Below, piece by piece: positions 1 through 10,220 of a DNA stretch of 64,000 nt (within the stretch, counting starts at the first letter, position 1; each line of letters opens with the position of its first letter). A program made the translations under genes and the position numbers. The notes under the pieces were generated by a model that saw only the letters and a program-made list of their open reading frames with translations, was not told the DNA's origin and did not search any database. Origin of the DNA: Idiomarina rhizosphaerae (GTDB taxonomy: Bacteria > Pseudomonadota > Gammaproteobacteria > Enterobacterales > Alteromonadaceae); assembly GCF_024159085.1 (NCBI RefSeq), contig NZ_JAMZDE010000001.1, positions 434,001-498,000 of the forward strand. Direction: 5' to 3'.

Positions 1-1034
1 TTTGAATCAGACAGAGTAAAAGAAACTTGTTCGTCATCAATATTATTTAAGACATCTAGTAAATAGCTAACGTTGAAGCCAATTTCCAGATCATCGCCTT
101 GATAATCCACTTCTATCACTTCTTCCGCTTGTTCCTGCTCGGGGTTCGTCGCCGTAATGCAAAGTTCACCACTACTCAAGTTCAAACGCACACCGCGAAA
201 CTTCTCATTAGAAAGAATGGATGCCCGCCCAAAAGACTGACGCAAGGCATCACGATGGGCAACAATGACCTTGTCTCCACCGCTCGGTAAGACACGGCGG
301 TAATCAGGGAAACGGCCATCTACCAGCTTACTTGTAAAAACAAGCTCTGGTGTTTCCACTCTAATATGGTTGTTTCCTATCGACACCGACACTTCCTGAT
401 CGTCATCACCTAGCAACCGAAGTAACTCGACCACACCTTTACGCGGAACAATCACCTGGCGTTGAGCCAAACCTGGCTGATCAATAGCACAAGTGCTCAT
501 GGCTAAACGGTGGCCATCGGTCGCTACGGAACGCAACATGCCGTTATCGGTTTCGAACAACATGCCGTTTAGATAATAACGCACGTCCTGATTCGCCATG
601 GAGAAATGCGTTTTTAACATTAAATCTTTTAACACCGCCTGCTCTGTTACCAAATGAATGTCGCTTTTCCAGTCGTCGATATTTGGAAAGTCATCTGAAG
701 ACAGGGTACTCAATTTAAATTTGCTGCGACCAGATTTAACCGTGGCACTGTCTTCCTGCGAGGTAAACTCGATGGTCGAACCCTCAGGTAAGCTGCGCAC
801 AATATCCAGCAACTTCTTCGCTGGTACAGTAACAGCCGCATCCATATCGGCTGACTCGAGCGGTACAGCCGAAACCAGTTCAACCTCAAGGTCTGTTCCG
901 GTTAGTTTAAGCTGACCGTTATCGACCTGGAGCAACAAATTCGAAAGAATAGGTAAGGTATGCCGCCGTTCAACAGCGCCACTTACAACCTGCAGCGGCT
1001 TTAAAAAAGCATCGCGGTTAATTGAAAATTTCAT
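1..1034 (-). CDS. dnaN: DNA polymerase III beta subunit (sliding clamp), 3' end cut by window edge
   Basis: Translation begins MKFSINRDAFLKPLQ at 1034 and stays open to the left edge, giving about 344 residues of a protein that is normally about 366, so only the extreme C terminus is missing. The N-terminal pattern (basic start, then ERRHTLPILSN) is the classic DnaN opening. The protein forms a dimeric ring that tethers the replicative polymerase to DNA. It follows dnaA on the same strand with a 31-bp gap, the usual dnaA-dnaN operon, and recF would be expected beyond the edge. Identification rests on the N-terminal sequence and on context. Confidence 0.95.
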   Translation of the reverse strand, partial: MKFSINRDAFLKPLQVVSGAVERRHTLPILSNLLLQVDNGQLKLTGTDLEVELVSAVPLESADMDAAVTVPAKKLLDIVRSLPEGSTIEFTSQEDSATVKSGRSKFKLSTLSSDDFPNIDDWKSDIHLVTEQAVLKDLMLKTHFSMANQDVRYYLNGMLFETDNGMLRSVATDGHRLAMSTCAIDQPGLAQRQVIVPRKGVVELLRLLGDDDQEVSVSIGNNHIRVETPELVFTSKLVDGRFPDYRRVLPSGGDKVIVAHRDALRQSFGRASILSNEKFRGVRLNLSSGELCITATNPEQEQAEEVIEVDYQGDDLEIGFNVSYLLDVLNNIDDEQVSFTLSDS

Positions 1035-1065
1035 GACTGAGTCCCCTGTTTATAACGACATACTT

Positions 1066-2430
1066 TTATGACGACAATGTACGAATTAGATTTCGATAAT
1101 CTTCTTTAATGTCGTGCTGCGCATCTTTTAATTCTTGTATCTTCCGACAAGCATGCAAAACCGTTGTGTGATCACGACCGCCGAACGCGTCGCCTATTTC
1201 CGGTAAGCTATGATTGGTCAATTCCTTAGCTAACGCCATTGCTAACTGGCGCGGGCGCGCTACCGAGCGGCTACGGCGTTTTGATAAAATATCGGCTAAC
1301 TTAATATTATAGTATTCCGCTACCGTCTTCTGAATATTATCAATAGTAACTAATTTTTCCTGGGCGGCAATTAGGTCACGCAAAGCTTCACGCACAAAAT
1401 CAATAGTTATAGGCCGGCCAGTGAGTTGCACGTTTGCGACAACCCGGTTCAATGCGCCTTCCAGCTCACGGACGTTTGAGCGCAAACGTTTAGCAATGAA
1501 AAAAGCCACTTCGTGGGGCATATGCAAACCACGCTCGTCCGCTTTACGCATTAAAATAGCCACCCGGGTTTCTAATTCCGGCGGCTCAATGGCTATAGTA
1601 AGGCCCCAGCCAAAACGAGACTTCAGTCGATCTTCCACTCCGTCTATTTCTTTCGGGTAAAGATCGCTGGTCATAATGATTTGCTGATTACCTTCCAACA
1701 ACGCATTAAAGGTATGGAAAAACTCTTCCTGCGAGCCTTTTTTATTCGCAAAGAAGTGAATATCATCAATCAATAACGCATCGACAGAACGATAGTAGCG
1801 CTTAAACTCATTGGTTGAACTGTTACGTATGGAATTCACCATGTCCTGCACAAAACGTTCGGCCCGAATGTAAAACACCTTGGCGTCCTTTTTGTGCGCC
1901 ATAATGCCATTACCAACCGCATGCAAAAGGTGAGTTTTACCTAAACCGGTACCACCATAAACAAACAGAGGGTTATAAACGCCACCAGGATTCTCTGCTA
2001 CCTGAATAGCCGCCGCACGCGCAAGCTGGTTTGACTTACCCTCTACGAAATTATCAAAGGTGTATTCGGGGTGAATATTGCTTTCAAAAGGAACTTCCAC
2101 ATCGGTGTTACCTGACGAGAAATTAGGTGTTTTTCTACGGGTTGCTGCCGCGCGTTGCGGTGAGCCGCTATCACGTTGTGTTGGCGAAGCTTCCCCAACT
2201 TTTAAAACCACGTTAGGTACTTTGTCATCACACAAAGCTTCTAAATAGGTATTAATGGTTTTCAGGTATTTATCACGCACCCAGTCGACCGAATAAATAT
2301 TCGGAGCAAACAAGGTTAATGTTTCGCCATTTAGTTTGGCTTGTAGGGGTCTGATCCACGTGTTGAACTGCTGTAACGGTAACTCCGATTGCAGTCGCTC
2401 TGCACATTGTTGCCAAAGCGAATTATTCAC
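1066..2430 (-). CDS. dnaA: Chromosomal replication initiator DnaA
   Basis: 454 residues, the normal length. Domain I spans about residues 1-80, followed by a short polar linker (80-115). The AAA+ domain has Walker A GGTGLGKT at 159-166 and a Walker B stretch [10 protein letters not shown]. The C-terminal DNA-binding domain has the DnaA signature [15 protein letters not shown]. DnaA-ATP binds TTATNCACA boxes and melts the origin. The gene is read away from rpmH; the shared upstream region holds DnaA boxes, which suggests autoregulation. dnaN follows 31 bp downstream. The ATG at 2430 gives the canonical N terminus ([14 protein letters not shown]). Confidence 0.98.
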   Translation of the reverse strand: MNNSLWQQCAERLQSELPLQQFNTWIRPLQAKLNGETLTLFAPNIYSVDWVRDKYLKTINTYLEALCDDKVPNVVLKVGEASPTQRDSGSPQRAAATRRKTPNFSSGNTDVEVPFESNIHPEYTFDNFVEGKSNQLARAAAIQVAENPGGVYNPLFVYGGTGLGKTHLLHAVGNGIMAHKKDAKVFYIRAERFVQDMVNSIRNSSTNEFKRYYRSVDALLIDDIHFFANKKGSQEEFFHTFNALLEGNQQIIMTSDLYPKEIDGVEDRLKSRFGWGLTIAIEPPELETRVAILMRKADERGLHMPHEVAFFIAKRLRSNVRELEGALNRVVANVQLTGRPITIDFVREALRDLIAAQEKLVTIDNIQKTVAEYYNIKLADILSKRRSRSVARPRQLAMALAKELTNHSLPEIGDAFGGRDHTTVLHACRKIQELKDAQHDIKEDYRNLIRTLSS

Positions 2431-2635
2431 ACTCTTCTCCTGGATCGTTTCTTTATAAACATAACCAAAGATTGTACTTCACTCAGCTAATATTCGCTAG
2501 CACAAACTGCCTGAAAACGGCGTGAATAAAGGAGTTAAAAAATAGCCATTCAAACCAAAACTGGCGCATAAATTGCTTAAAAGCTCACATTGCCACAAAA
2601 TCGGAAAACAAAGCAAATAGTGAATAACTGTTATT

Positions 2636-2679
2636 TTATCCACATTATTAATGTTATAATCTCAACAGATTGTGGATGA
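2636..2679. promoter_or_regulatory. DnaA boxes between dnaA and rpmH
   Basis: A perfect DnaA box TTATCCACA lies at 2636-2644. An oppositely oriented one-mismatch box (TGTGGATGA, complement TCATCCACA) lies at 2671-2679. They sit in the AT-rich 405-bp gap between the divergent dnaA and rpmH genes. Inference: DnaA autoregulation of its own promoter, as is known for dnaA promoters in related bacteria. The rest of the gap (2431-2635) shows no gene. Confidence 0.75.
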
Positions 2680-2719
2680 TATTATTTTAGGATTTATTGC
2701 CTAAAAAAGCCTCTGGTCA

Positions 2720-2748
2720 TTGACTCAATGAGAAAAGATCGGTAAGAT
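2720..2748 (+). promoter_or_regulatory. Sigma-70 promoter of the rpmH operon
   Basis: A TTGACT -35 element (2720-2725) and a TAAGAT -10 element (2743-2748) are separated by exactly 17 bp, about 90 bp before the rpmH start. The near-consensus match fits a strongly expressed ribosomal protein gene. Confidence 0.7.
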
Positions 2749-2835
2749 CCGCGCTCTAAAAAATTCCGTTCACGTTTGGTTTCAACTTATTCGGCCAGCG
2801 TGGGAAATAGCAAACTGACCGATGGAATATTAGTT

Positions 2836-2970
2836 ATGAAAAGAACATTTCAACCAAGCGTATTAAAGCGCAAGCGTTCACACGGTTTCCGTGCTCGCAT
2901 GGCAACAAAAAATGGCCGCAAAGTACTGGCTCGTCGCCGTGCACGTGGTCGTAAAGTACTGAGTGCATAA
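2836..2970 (+). CDS. rpmH: 50S ribosomal protein L34
   Basis: 44 residues starting [18 protein letters not shown], the nearly invariant L34 sequence; it is extremely rich in Lys and Arg. The reading frame stays open upstream to 2776, but the L34 family starts at this Met, so the ATG at 2836 was chosen. It is a structural protein of the large ribosomal subunit. rnpA overlaps its 3' end by 8 bp, the conserved rpmH-rnpA arrangement. Confidence 0.98.
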   Translation: MKRTFQPSVLKRKRSHGFRARMATKNGRKVLARRRARGRKVLSA

Positions 2971-3340
2971 AAGTATCTCATACGGAAGGGAGTTACGTCT
3001 GTTAACTCCCTCTCATTTCCAGACTGTATTCTCAAACCCTCCTGTAAAAGCCGTTACTGCTCATGTCACTATGTTGGCAACCCCCAATGAGTTAGGCCAT
3101 CCACGTATTGGTGTTACCGTCAGCAAAAAGCGGGCTAAGCGCGCCGTTGACCGAAACCGCATAAAACGACAAATACGTGAAACCTTCCGTTTAAGGCAAC
3201 ATAAAATTCCCGCTTTCGACATTGTAATTATTGCTAAGCAGGGTATTGTCGAGCAGGATAACGCCGCATTACGGGATACGTTGAATTATTTATGGCGAAA
3301 ATTAGCAAAGCGTTGCGAACAATACCAATCGCATTCATAA
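2963..3340 (+). CDS. rnpA: Ribonuclease P protein component
   Basis: 125 residues with the family landmarks [11 protein letters not shown] near the N terminus, the central [12 protein letters not shown] and the RNR motif ([17 protein letters not shown]). It assists the catalytic RNase P RNA in maturing the 5' ends of tRNA precursors. The start is a GTG inside the last codons of rpmH (8-bp overlap), which places the RELRLLTP motif at the usual distance from the N terminus. The 3' end overlaps yidD by 49 bp, so translation of the three genes is probably coupled. Confidence 0.96.
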   Translation: MHKSISYGRELRLLTPSHFQTVFSNPPVKAVTAHVTMLATPNELGHPRIGVTVSKKRAKRAVDRNRIKRQIRETFRLRQHKIPAFDIVIIAKQGIVEQDNAALRDTLNYLWRKLAKRCEQYQSHS

Positions 3341-3603
3341 AGGTTTATCAGTGGTTTATCAGTCCACTGCTGGGCCCGCGTTGTCGTTTTTATCCATCTT
3401 GCTCACATTATGCCTGTGAGGCCATACAAAAACACGGTACAATCCGTGGCATTGGCCTTGCTGCAGTGCGAATCAGTAAATGTCATCCCGCTCACGAGGG
3501 TGGCTATGACCCGGTTCCACTTGCTAAGCAAGACGCCAAGCCAGAAAATAACAGCGAATCCGAATCTTTACTAAATCAGCCAACAGAGACGAAATCACTA
3601 TGA
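3292..3603 (+). CDS. yidD: Membrane protein insertion efficiency factor YidD
   Basis: 103 residues. The core ([13 protein letters not shown] and the [13 protein letters not shown] end [12 protein letters not shown]) matches the YidD/DUF37 family: a short amphipathic, membrane-associated protein with conserved cysteines that helps YidC-dependent insertion. It overlaps rnpA by 49 bp and yidC by 4 bp (ATGA). The C-terminal tail after about residue 78 is Glu/Asn/Ser-rich, unconserved and longer than in the shortest homologues. Confidence 0.93.
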   Translation: MAKISKALRTIPIAFIKVYQWFISPLLGPRCRFYPSCSHYACEAIQKHGTIRGIGLAAVRISKCHPAHEGGYDPVPLAKQDAKPENNSESESLLNQPTETKSL

Positions 3604-5261
3604 ATTCGCCACGCACGATATTATTTATTGCCTTTTTAGTGGTGTCTTTCTTCCTATACCAGAATTGGATGGTGGAAACCGCACCCGGAACAAAAGCACC
3701 CGAAAACGTTACCTCAACACAATCGAGCAATAACGCTGAAAACAGCGATGTGCCCTCAGGCAGTTCAGCCGTTTCGGCAGACGTTCCGGAAAGTGATCAG
3801 CCCGTTATAAGCCAACAGTCTGAAACCACAATTCGTGTCCGCACCGACGTGCTAGATGTTGAGATAGATACCCGCGGTGGTGATGTTGTTTCTACTCACT
3901 TACTGAAGTTTGCCAAAACTCAGGGCTCCGAAGAACGCTTTCAGCTTCTGCAAAACAGTTCAAACAACGTCTACGTCGCTCAGTCAGGTCTAATTGGCCC
4001 AGACGGAATCGACGGCAAAGAAGGTCGCCCTTCTTATAACTACGAACAAGAAAGTTACGAGTCTACAACCGAGGTTATTGAGGTTCCTTTAACCTACACG
4101 GCAGAGAACGGCGCTGTTTATCGTAAAATATTCACTTTCACTCCGGGCAAATACACCGTCGATGTTCGTTTCGAAGTGGAAAATAACACCGACAAAACGC
4201 TTAACGCACAGTTCTACGGGCAGCTAAAACGTTCAGCGACATCGGGCGAAAGCGGCAACATGATGATGCCGACGTATTTTGGGGCAGCTTACTCATACGA
4301 CGAAGATAAGTTCGAAAAATATGACTTCGACGAAATGCAGGACAAAAAACTTAACGTTACCTCGCAAACTGGTTGGGTCAGTATGCTTGAGCACTACTTT
4401 GTTTCTGCATGGGTGCCAAAACAAGGCCAGCAAAACCGCCTGTTTTCTCGTGTAGCCAATGGTAACCAGGCAATCATTGGCGTTATTTATCCAATGACTG
4501 AAGTTCAGGCAGGCAGTTCGGAAACCATTGAGTCACAGCTTTATTTAGGGCCAAAAGACCAAGATGCCATGGCACAAGTTGTTGAGCATTTGGACTTAAC
4601 CGTCGACTATGGTTTTCTTTGGTGGTTAGCCCAACCTATATTCAAACTGCTGCAGTTCTTACAAAGCATCGTTATTAACTGGGGTCTGGCTATCATTCTG
4701 ACCACCGTTATTGTTAAAGCGCTATTGTTCCCGCTAACTAAGGCACAATACGTTTCAATGGCTAAGATGCGCATGTTGCAGCCAAAAATGACGGCTCTGC
4801 GTGAGCGTTATGGCGACGACAGACAGAAAATGTCCGGCGCCATGATGAAGCTTTATAAAGAGGAGAAAGTGAATCCTCTGGGTGGTTGTCTGCCCATGCT
4901 TTTACAGCTTCCAATATTCCTGGCACTGTACTGGGTTCTGCTGGAAAGTGTTGAACTGCGCCATTCTGCTTTTGTGTTCTGGATACAGGATCTGTCAACC
5001 AAAGATCCATACTACATCCTGCCTATTTTAATGGGTGCCAGTATGTTCCTGATGCAGCGACTGCAGCCGACACCGACAGCTGACCCGATGCAGCAGAAAC
5101 TGTTCCAGTATATGCCGGTTATCTTTACCGTCTTCTTCCTGTGGTTCCCATCGGGTCTGGTACTGTACTGGCTGGTCAGTAACTTGATTACCATTGCACA
5201 AATGCTGATCATTTACCGTGGGTTGGAAAAGAAAGGGATTAACGTTCGAAACAAGAAGTAA
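3600..5261 (+). CDS. yidC: Membrane protein insertase YidC
   Basis: 553 residues, typical of the gram-negative form. An N-terminal transmembrane anchor (about residues 5-24) is followed by a low-complexity Ser/Asn/Glu linker and a large periplasmic beta domain (about 75-330). The conserved hydrophobic insertase core runs from about 345 ([15 protein letters not shown]) to the end and includes [16 protein letters not shown]. It inserts inner-membrane proteins, alone or with SecYEG. The start overlaps the yidD stop (ATGA). A terminator hairpin follows directly. Confidence 0.98.
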   Translation: MNSPRTILFIAFLVVSFFLYQNWMVETAPGTKAPENVTSTQSSNNAENSDVPSGSSAVSADVPESDQPVISQQSETTIRVRTDVLDVEIDTRGGDVVSTHLLKFAKTQGSEERFQLLQNSSNNVYVAQSGLIGPDGIDGKEGRPSYNYEQESYESTTEVIEVPLTYTAENGAVYRKIFTFTPGKYTVDVRFEVENNTDKTLNAQFYGQLKRSATSGESGNMMMPTYFGAAYSYDEDKFEKYDFDEMQDKKLNVTSQTGWVSMLEHYFVSAWVPKQGQQNRLFSRVANGNQAIIGVIYPMTEVQAGSSETIESQLYLGPKDQDAMAQVVEHLDLTVDYGFLWWLAQPIFKLLQFLQSIVINWGLAIILTTVIVKALLFPLTKAQYVSMAKMRMLQPKMTALRERYGDDRQKMSGAMMKLYKEEKVNPLGGCLPMLLQLPIFLALYWVLLESVELRHSAFVFWIQDLSTKDPYYILPILMGASMFLMQRLQPTPTADPMQQKLFQYMPVIFTVFFLWFPSGLVLYWLVSNLITIAQMLIIYRGLEKKGINVRNKK

Positions 5262-5269
5262 TCCAGCAT

Positions 5270-5295
5270 TAAGGCCCGGCTAATGCCGGGCTTTA
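5270..5295 (+). terminator. Rho-independent terminator after yidC
   Basis: Complementary arms at 5270-5280 and 5285-5295 (core GCCCGGC / GCCGGGC, loop TAAT, one G-T pair) end in a short T run. It separates the rpmH-yidC operon from mnmE. Confidence 0.75.
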
Positions 5296-5316
5296 GTCCG
5301 TTTGGGAGCAGCAAAA

Positions 5317-6693
5317 ATGCAAACTGAAACAGATTTTGACGACACCATAGTAGCTCAGGCAACGCCTCCCGGACGCGGTGGTGTTGGTATTGTTCGCGTG
5401 AGCGGAAAAGCCTGTAAAGAGGTTGCAGAAAAGCTGTTAGGTCACTGCCCCAAGCCTCGTAAAGCAGAGTACCTGCCGTTTTACGATTTACAGAAACAAC
5501 TGTTGGACGAAGGTATTGCCCTCTTTTTCCCGGGTCCGAATTCCTTTACCGGAGAAGATGTCCTGGAGCTGCAAGGCCACGGCGGGCCAGTTCTTATCGA
5601 TATGATCATTAAGGCGATTCTGGAAATTCCCGGAATTCGCCCTGCTCGTCCCGGTGAATTTAGCGAACGTGCATTCTTAAACGACAAGCTCGATCTCACC
5701 CAGGCGGAAGCTATTGCCGATTTAATTGATACCAATTCAGAGCAAGCCGCAAAAGCCGCCTTACAAAGCCTAAAAGGCGAGTTCTCTCACAAAATTGATC
5801 AGTTGGTAGACGCCGTTATTCATCTGAGAATGTATGTTGAGGCGGCCATCGACTTCCCTGATGAAGAAATCGATTTTCTTACCGATGGTAAGGTCTCTGG
5901 CGACTTAGCTGAAATTATCGACCAACTGTTCCACATAGAACAGGAAGCCAAACAAGGCACGCTTATGCGCGAAGGCATGCGCATTGTTATTGCCGGACGC
6001 CCCAATGCGGGTAAATCCAGTTTGCTTAACGCGCTGGCGGGTCGTGAGTCTGCCATTGTGACGGAAATAGCAGGAACCACACGCGATGTTCTGCGTGAAC
6101 ACATTCAAATAGATGGCATGCCACTGCATATTATTGATACCGCTGGTTTACGCGAAAGCCCCGACCACGTTGAGAAAATAGGTATTGAACGCGCCTGGGA
6201 TGAAATACGCCAGGCAGACCGCGTGCTGTTTATGGTTGATAGTCAGGAAACCTCCGCCATTCATCCCGACGATATTTGGCCAGAGTTTTTCACTCAGTTA
6301 CCAGACGACATGCCCTACACCGTTATTCGCAATAAAGTCGATTTATCGGAAGAGCCTACAGGTATAGATGAACATAACGGCATTCCAGTTATTCATCTCT
6401 CCGCCAAAACCGGGCATGGCATTGAATTGCTTAGAGAGCACCTAAAACATTGTGTTGGTTACAGCGCAACCTCCGAAGGCAGTTTCATGGCAAGACGCCG
6501 CCATTTAGAGGCCCTGGCAAAAGCGAAACTCCACTTACTGCAAGGTCAGGAACAGTTAGAAGCCAATATGGCCGGCGAAATACTCGCCGAAGAACTGCGT
6601 CTGACGCAACAACACCTCAATGAAATCACCGGTGAATTCACTTCTGATGACCTCCTCGGCCAGATTTTTGGTTCGTTTTGTATTGGTAAATAG
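5317..6693 (+). CDS. mnmE: tRNA modification GTPase MnmE
   Basis: 458 residues. The N-terminal folate-binding domain begins [19 protein letters not shown]. The G domain has G1 GRPNAGKSS, the switch GTTRD, G3 DTAG and G4 NKVD. The protein ends with the diagnostic FCIGK, whose Cys is essential. With MnmG it builds the 5-aminomethyl/cmnm5 group at U34 of tRNAs. The frame is open from a TTG at 5302, but the ATG at 5317, behind GGGAGCAG, gives the family's usual N terminus. Its partner mnmG lies 5 kb away across the origin. The 3' end of mnmE is a known attachment site of SGI1-type elements. Confidence 0.97.
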   Translation: MQTETDFDDTIVAQATPPGRGGVGIVRVSGKACKEVAEKLLGHCPKPRKAEYLPFYDLQKQLLDEGIALFFPGPNSFTGEDVLELQGHGGPVLIDMIIKAILEIPGIRPARPGEFSERAFLNDKLDLTQAEAIADLIDTNSEQAAKAALQSLKGEFSHKIDQLVDAVIHLRMYVEAAIDFPDEEIDFLTDGKVSGDLAEIIDQLFHIEQEAKQGTLMREGMRIVIAGRPNAGKSSLLNALAGRESAIVTEIAGTTRDVLREHIQIDGMPLHIIDTAGLRESPDHVEKIGIERAWDEIRQADRVLFMVDSQETSAIHPDDIWPEFFTQLPDDMPYTVIRNKVDLSEEPTGIDEHNGIPVIHLSAKTGHGIELLREHLKHCVGYSATSEGSFMARRRHLEALAKAKLHLLQGQEQLEANMAGEILAEELRLTQQHLNEITGEFTSDDLLGQIFGSFCIGK

Positions 6694-6993
6694 ATCAGTA
6701 CCTCAATACGAGTCTGAAAATACCGACGAGCACGCCGCAAAAGATCAATTGCCTACATCTGATTCTCCGCATTTGCACCGAGCCGGAAGTACTGTCTGCC
6801 GCACTTGAAACTAAAGGCGAGTTCCCAAACTGGTGTAACGCAAAAAATAGTCCATAACTATAAGAAACCCTGAGCTTATCTCATCCTGACTTTCAATTAG
6901 CGGTTCGTATAATTATTTTTTACATTTAACATTAAATACACTTGCTACTTTGATATCTATAATTACTCTTAGTCTATGTGAATCGATAAAGTT
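6694..6993. other. Non-coding, AT-rich stretch after mnmE
   Basis: 300 bp with no convincing reading frame, no terminator hairpin and no recognisable repeat. The stretch from about 6900 on is very AT-rich and probably holds the promoter of the following hypothetical gene. It could be decayed DNA of a former insertion behind mnmE, but no direct repeat of the mnmE end was found. Confidence 0.5.
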
Positions 6994-7380
6994 ATGGGTA
7001 CAAAGCACATGAACATTAGCCATTCAACCATGGATTTATTTTTCGCCTACAATCGTGAGGTGGGTAATGTATCGTCATTGGAAAAGGCGATAACGAAATT
7101 CGCTGACTACGCACAGAACGGTCAAACACCTGAAATGAGAGAACGATATGCTCAGGCAGTTAAGGATATTAAAGAACACCACCTCCCCAAAGCTAGGGAG
7201 CAATTGGATAGTTTAGGAAAAAGTCTAAAATTAGAAGATGGGAAATTAGGTCAGCCACTTTCTCTTGAAGAGCTTGAGGAAACTAAGAAAGATAAAACCC
7301 GCTTGAGTTATAGCCATTCTGGAGATATTCAATCTTATCTGGACGATCCCTCTGGTGAATACGTTTCAACAAAATCTTAA
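6994..7380 (+). CDS. Hypothetical protein, 128 aa
   Basis: I do not recognise this protein. It is soluble, charged and largely helical in appearance (alternating Glu/Lys/Leu from about residue 28 to 105), with no signal peptide, membrane segment or catalytic motif. Two starts are possible, ATG at 6994 or ATG at 7009 (MNISHSTMDLFF); neither has a strong ribosome binding site. It looks more AT-rich than its neighbours and is flanked on both sides by gene-poor DNA behind mnmE, which suggests an acquired or fast-evolving gene. Whether it is expressed is uncertain. Confidence 0.55.
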   Translation: MGTKHMNISHSTMDLFFAYNREVGNVSSLEKAITKFADYAQNGQTPEMRERYAQAVKDIKEHHLPKAREQLDSLGKSLKLEDGKLGQPLSLEELEETKKDKTRLSYSHSGDIQSYLDDPSGEYVSTKS

Positions 7381-7629
7381 ATATTTCACCACTGCACTTT
7401 CAGTTTTTACGTCTGATGTTTAGTGTTTCCTACCATTTCAGTGCTTCAATACCACCTTTTCAATGAATCGCTTAGCGGCATTACTATTGTAATTTTACGC
7501 TCACTTACTTTTGCAATAACATCAACCGTCAAATTCCGAGATATTACTGGCAAGTCATCCATAATCCGATCCATTATAATCAACGGCAATATAGTAAATA
7601 ACCAAGTTTCCATAAGGTAAGGGACATCA

Positions 7630-9309
7630 GTGAAAGACAAGTTAGCGCAATGGGGGTTTGACTATGTTCGCCTGCGGTTTGGCTTTCGAACCGGCGTTGC
7701 TGCCTGCTTATCTCTTGTCATTGCCTGGGCTATGGGCTTAGAGCATCCTCAATGGTCTGCTATGACGGTTTGGGCCGTTTCCCAGCCAACTCGTGGTCTT
7801 CTTATAGAAAAAGCCGCATACCGGGCGTTAGGCACTCTTTTAGGGACTATGTTCGGAATGGTGCTGGTGGTTTCTGCCGGTAGCGAGGTCATTTGGCTGG
7901 TGGCAGGATTAACTCTGTGGGTATCGCTTTGTGTCTACACGGGTAATTTGCTGCACGGGCTTATTTCTTACGGCACCATACTTGCCGGATATTCAGCGTC
8001 CATGGTGGTTTTGCTAACACAAAGCTCAGACGCACTCATGCCCCTGGGGATTGACCGTTTACTCACGGTTTTTGTCGGCATTATGACATCACTCGTTATT
8101 GGCTGGGCTTTTACTTATAAAAGAGCGGAACAAAGCTTAATTAACCAACTTCGCCGACAAACCGCGGCTAATTTACAAGATATTAGCCGCTACTTCGCCG
8201 ATCCGGACAATAACGATTTAAACCTTGCCGATAAGTTATCAAAACTGGCAGCACTGGAATCTAAATTACTCGATCACGGTACCGGCTCTGTTAGTGCTCA
8301 CGAATCGGCTAAAACATTACGCGTGGTCATTAACAGCCAACTGGGTTTTCTGGCCGAACTGAATATTCAGGAGCCAGAAAAAAGCCAAGAAGTAAGCAAT
8401 TACTTACTCGAAGCGTCAAATAAATTAAATGCATCCGCTAAACGAACTGAAATTGTAGAGCCTCTCAGAAATGCGCTACAAACCATTAAAAACGCTGCGT
8501 TGAAAAAGCGCTTTAATGAATTTGTTGAAGCGACCAATGACCGGTTATCTTTTCGTGATTCAGGCAAAACCGCCACTTCCACCTTACTCAGCAAAACCAT
8601 TTTGCATCGTGACTGGTTGGGTGCACGCCAGGCGGCCATACGCACTTTAGTTATTATGGGGCTCATTGGCGCAAGCTGGTGGTATACCGGATTATTTCAG
8701 TTCGCTTATTTAATGCTGGGCGCATCGGTTATGTTGACGCTGTTTTCCACCGCAGACAACCCGGCATTAACCATGAGATATGTGTTTTTCGGGCAGTGCG
8801 CCGGCGCGCTGACAGCGGTGCTTATACAGGCAACAGTCTGGCAGTACCAGGACTCCATTTTATGGATGCTGGTTGCTTTAATGCCGGTTATTTTGCTGGC
8901 GGGTTTTCCTATGGCTCATCAAAAAACGGCGAACGGCAGTATGGACTTCAACCTGGTCTTTTTACTGTTAATGCAGCCCTCTATCGGTTATTCGTTCCAC
9001 CTTGGTCATTCAGCGAGTATTGCTCTGGCCGTGATTGCTGCTCCCCTGCTTTCGTTAATTGCTTATCGCCTTATTTATCCAACCAATTTAAAAGCGCGTT
9101 ATCAAAGCTTACTGCAAACTCTAACTGAAGAAATTGACCAGCTGAACAAAACAAAACTCACCGAAAGCCAGTACAAACGACGTAAAGCACGTTTCTACCA
9201 TCGCGTTATAAAGCTCACGCAAATTAGCGACAAACTGGGAATTAAAGACAAAGACGCTATTCTCGGGCACCTTTTAACCGGTCAGAAACGATTAAATTCA
9301 ACCGGCTAA
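7630..9309 (+). CDS. FUSC-family inner-membrane protein (putative aromatic acid/efflux-type transporter)
   Basis: 559 residues in the FUSC/YccS-like layout. An N-terminal hydrophobic bundle (about residues 15-165, with HPQWSAMTVWAVSQPTRG and the YRALGTLLG pattern) is followed by a helical cytoplasmic region (about 165-345) and a second hydrophobic bundle (about 350-500). Relatives export aromatic carboxylic acids or are of unknown function; no substrate can be assigned here. The start is GTG at 7630, preceded by AAGGTAAGGG. The last 12 bp overlap the convergent GIY-YIG gene. Confidence 0.82.
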   Translation: MKDKLAQWGFDYVRLRFGFRTGVAACLSLVIAWAMGLEHPQWSAMTVWAVSQPTRGLLIEKAAYRALGTLLGTMFGMVLVVSAGSEVIWLVAGLTLWVSLCVYTGNLLHGLISYGTILAGYSASMVVLLTQSSDALMPLGIDRLLTVFVGIMTSLVIGWAFTYKRAEQSLINQLRRQTAANLQDISRYFADPDNNDLNLADKLSKLAALESKLLDHGTGSVSAHESAKTLRVVINSQLGFLAELNIQEPEKSQEVSNYLLEASNKLNASAKRTEIVEPLRNALQTIKNAALKKRFNEFVEATNDRLSFRDSGKTATSTLLSKTILHRDWLGARQAAIRTLVIMGLIGASWWYTGLFQFAYLMLGASVMLTLFSTADNPALTMRYVFFGQCAGALTAVLIQATVWQYQDSILWMLVALMPVILLAGFPMAHQKTANGSMDFNLVFLLLMQPSIGYSFHLGHSASIALAVIAAPLLSLIAYRLIYPTNLKARYQSLLQTLTEEIDQLNKTKLTESQYKRRKARFYHRVIKLTQISDKLGIKDKDAILGHLLTGQKRLNSTG

Positions 9310-9543
9310 CTCAACCTTTTTAGCGCGCGGCCAACGCTTTATTTCATATTCCCGTTTGCATGCTTTCGCTCTGTTCGGATGTTTCTCACTCCAGACAAGC
9401 ACCACAGGACGACGGGCTCGCGTGTACTTAGCGCCTTTTTTATCGTTCGTATTATGCTCAGTCACACGCCGTTCAATGTCCGTTGTGACACCGGTATAAA
9501 ACGTATTGTCTGCACATTTAATTAGATAAACCGACCAGCTCAC
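9298..9543 (-). CDS. GIY-YIG domain endonuclease-like protein
   Basis: 81 residues, essentially one GIY-YIG domain: VYLIKCADNTFYTG carries the two tyrosine-containing signature strands, followed by DIERRVTEH with the conserved Arg. It matches the small stand-alone YhbQ/UPF0213-type proteins, thought to act as structure-specific nucleases; the cellular role is not settled. It overlaps the 3' end of the convergent FUSC gene by 12 bp. Confidence 0.88.
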   Translation of the reverse strand: MSWSVYLIKCADNTFYTGVTTDIERRVTEHNTNDKKGAKYTRARRPVVLVWSEKHPNRAKACKREYEIKRWPRAKKVELAG

Positions 9544-9619
9544 GGCTTGAACTCTCTCCTGCTAAACCCAATACATAGTGTAACAACAGTTACTCAATGA
9601 ACCGACTAAGGATGACATT

Positions 9620-10174
9620 ATGAGCAGACATTTTGATGAAGCCAAGGGTTTGTCTGAACAACACGACCCGGCAACACACGACTTTGTGTTTAACCAGACC
9701 ATGTTTCGCATTAAAGACCCGGAACGCACCTTAAAGTTTTACAGTGAGGTTTTGGGTATGACTCTGGTTAAGCGTTTCGACTTTCCGGAAATGGAGTTCA
9801 CGCTGTATTTCATGGCTGCCATGTCGCCGGAACAACGTAAAGACTGGTCAACCGATAACGACAAACGCATTGAACAAACCTTTGGTCGGCCGGCCATGCT
9901 GGAACTAACTCACAACTGGGGCGACGAGAACGACGACTCCGTGTCATACCACAGTGGCAATGAAGAGCCCAAAGGCTTTGGTCACATTGGCTTCGCCGTT
10001 CCGGATATAGATGCGGCCTGTGAGCGTTTCGAGAAAATGGGCGTAGAGTTTCAAAAACGTCCGAACGACGGGAAAATGAAGGGGATTGCCTTTATCAAAG
10101 ACCCGGATGGCTACTGGATTGAAATATTCACGCCAGAACGTCAACCGGAATTGCTGAAAGAGCATTTAAAATAA
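9620..10174 (+). CDS. gloA: Lactoylglutathione lyase (glyoxalase I), long form
   Basis: 184 residues. The metal ligands are visible as Gln26, Glu95, His122 and Glu168; the last three are spaced as in human glyoxalase I. The enzyme isomerises the methylglyoxal-glutathione hemithioacetal to S-lactoylglutathione in the cytoplasm. The long N-terminal arm and overall length resemble the zinc-dependent class (human, Pseudomonas GloA3) rather than the short nickel-dependent E. coli enzyme; metal preference is an inference. It stands alone and ends in a bidirectional terminator. Confidence 0.95.
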   Translation: MSRHFDEAKGLSEQHDPATHDFVFNQTMFRIKDPERTLKFYSEVLGMTLVKRFDFPEMEFTLYFMAAMSPEQRKDWSTDNDKRIEQTFGRPAMLELTHNWGDENDDSVSYHSGNEEPKGFGHIGFAVPDIDAACERFEKMGVEFQKRPNDGKMKGIAFIKDPDGYWIEIFTPERQPELLKEHLK

Positions 10175-10181
10175 CGACGAC

Positions 10182-10219
10182 AAAAGGCCAGTTCACCGCA
10201 TGAGCTGGCCTTACTTTTT
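10182..10219. terminator. Bidirectional terminator between gloA and the phosphatase gene
   Basis: A 12-bp stem (AAGGCCAGTTCA at 10184-10195, TGAGCTGGCCTT at 10201-10212, one T-G pair, 5-nt loop) has an A run before and a T run after it. It serves the two convergent genes. Confidence 0.8.
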
Positions 10220-10220
10220 A

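Noticed and set aside
2431..2835. dnaA-rpmH gap as the chromosomal origin
   Set aside because: It has DnaA boxes but lacks the GATC-headed 13-mer array seen between mioC and mnmG, which is the better origin candidate.
6676..6693. mnmE 3' end as an occupied attachment site
   Set aside because: The 18-bp end resembles the SGI1 attachment core, but no second copy was found downstream and no integrase gene is present.
7446..7640. 64-residue minus-strand reading frame across the FUSC gene start
   Set aside because: It overlaps a well-supported gene start, has no recognisable family or ribosome binding site, and its opposite strand is also open; probably chance in AT-rich DNA.
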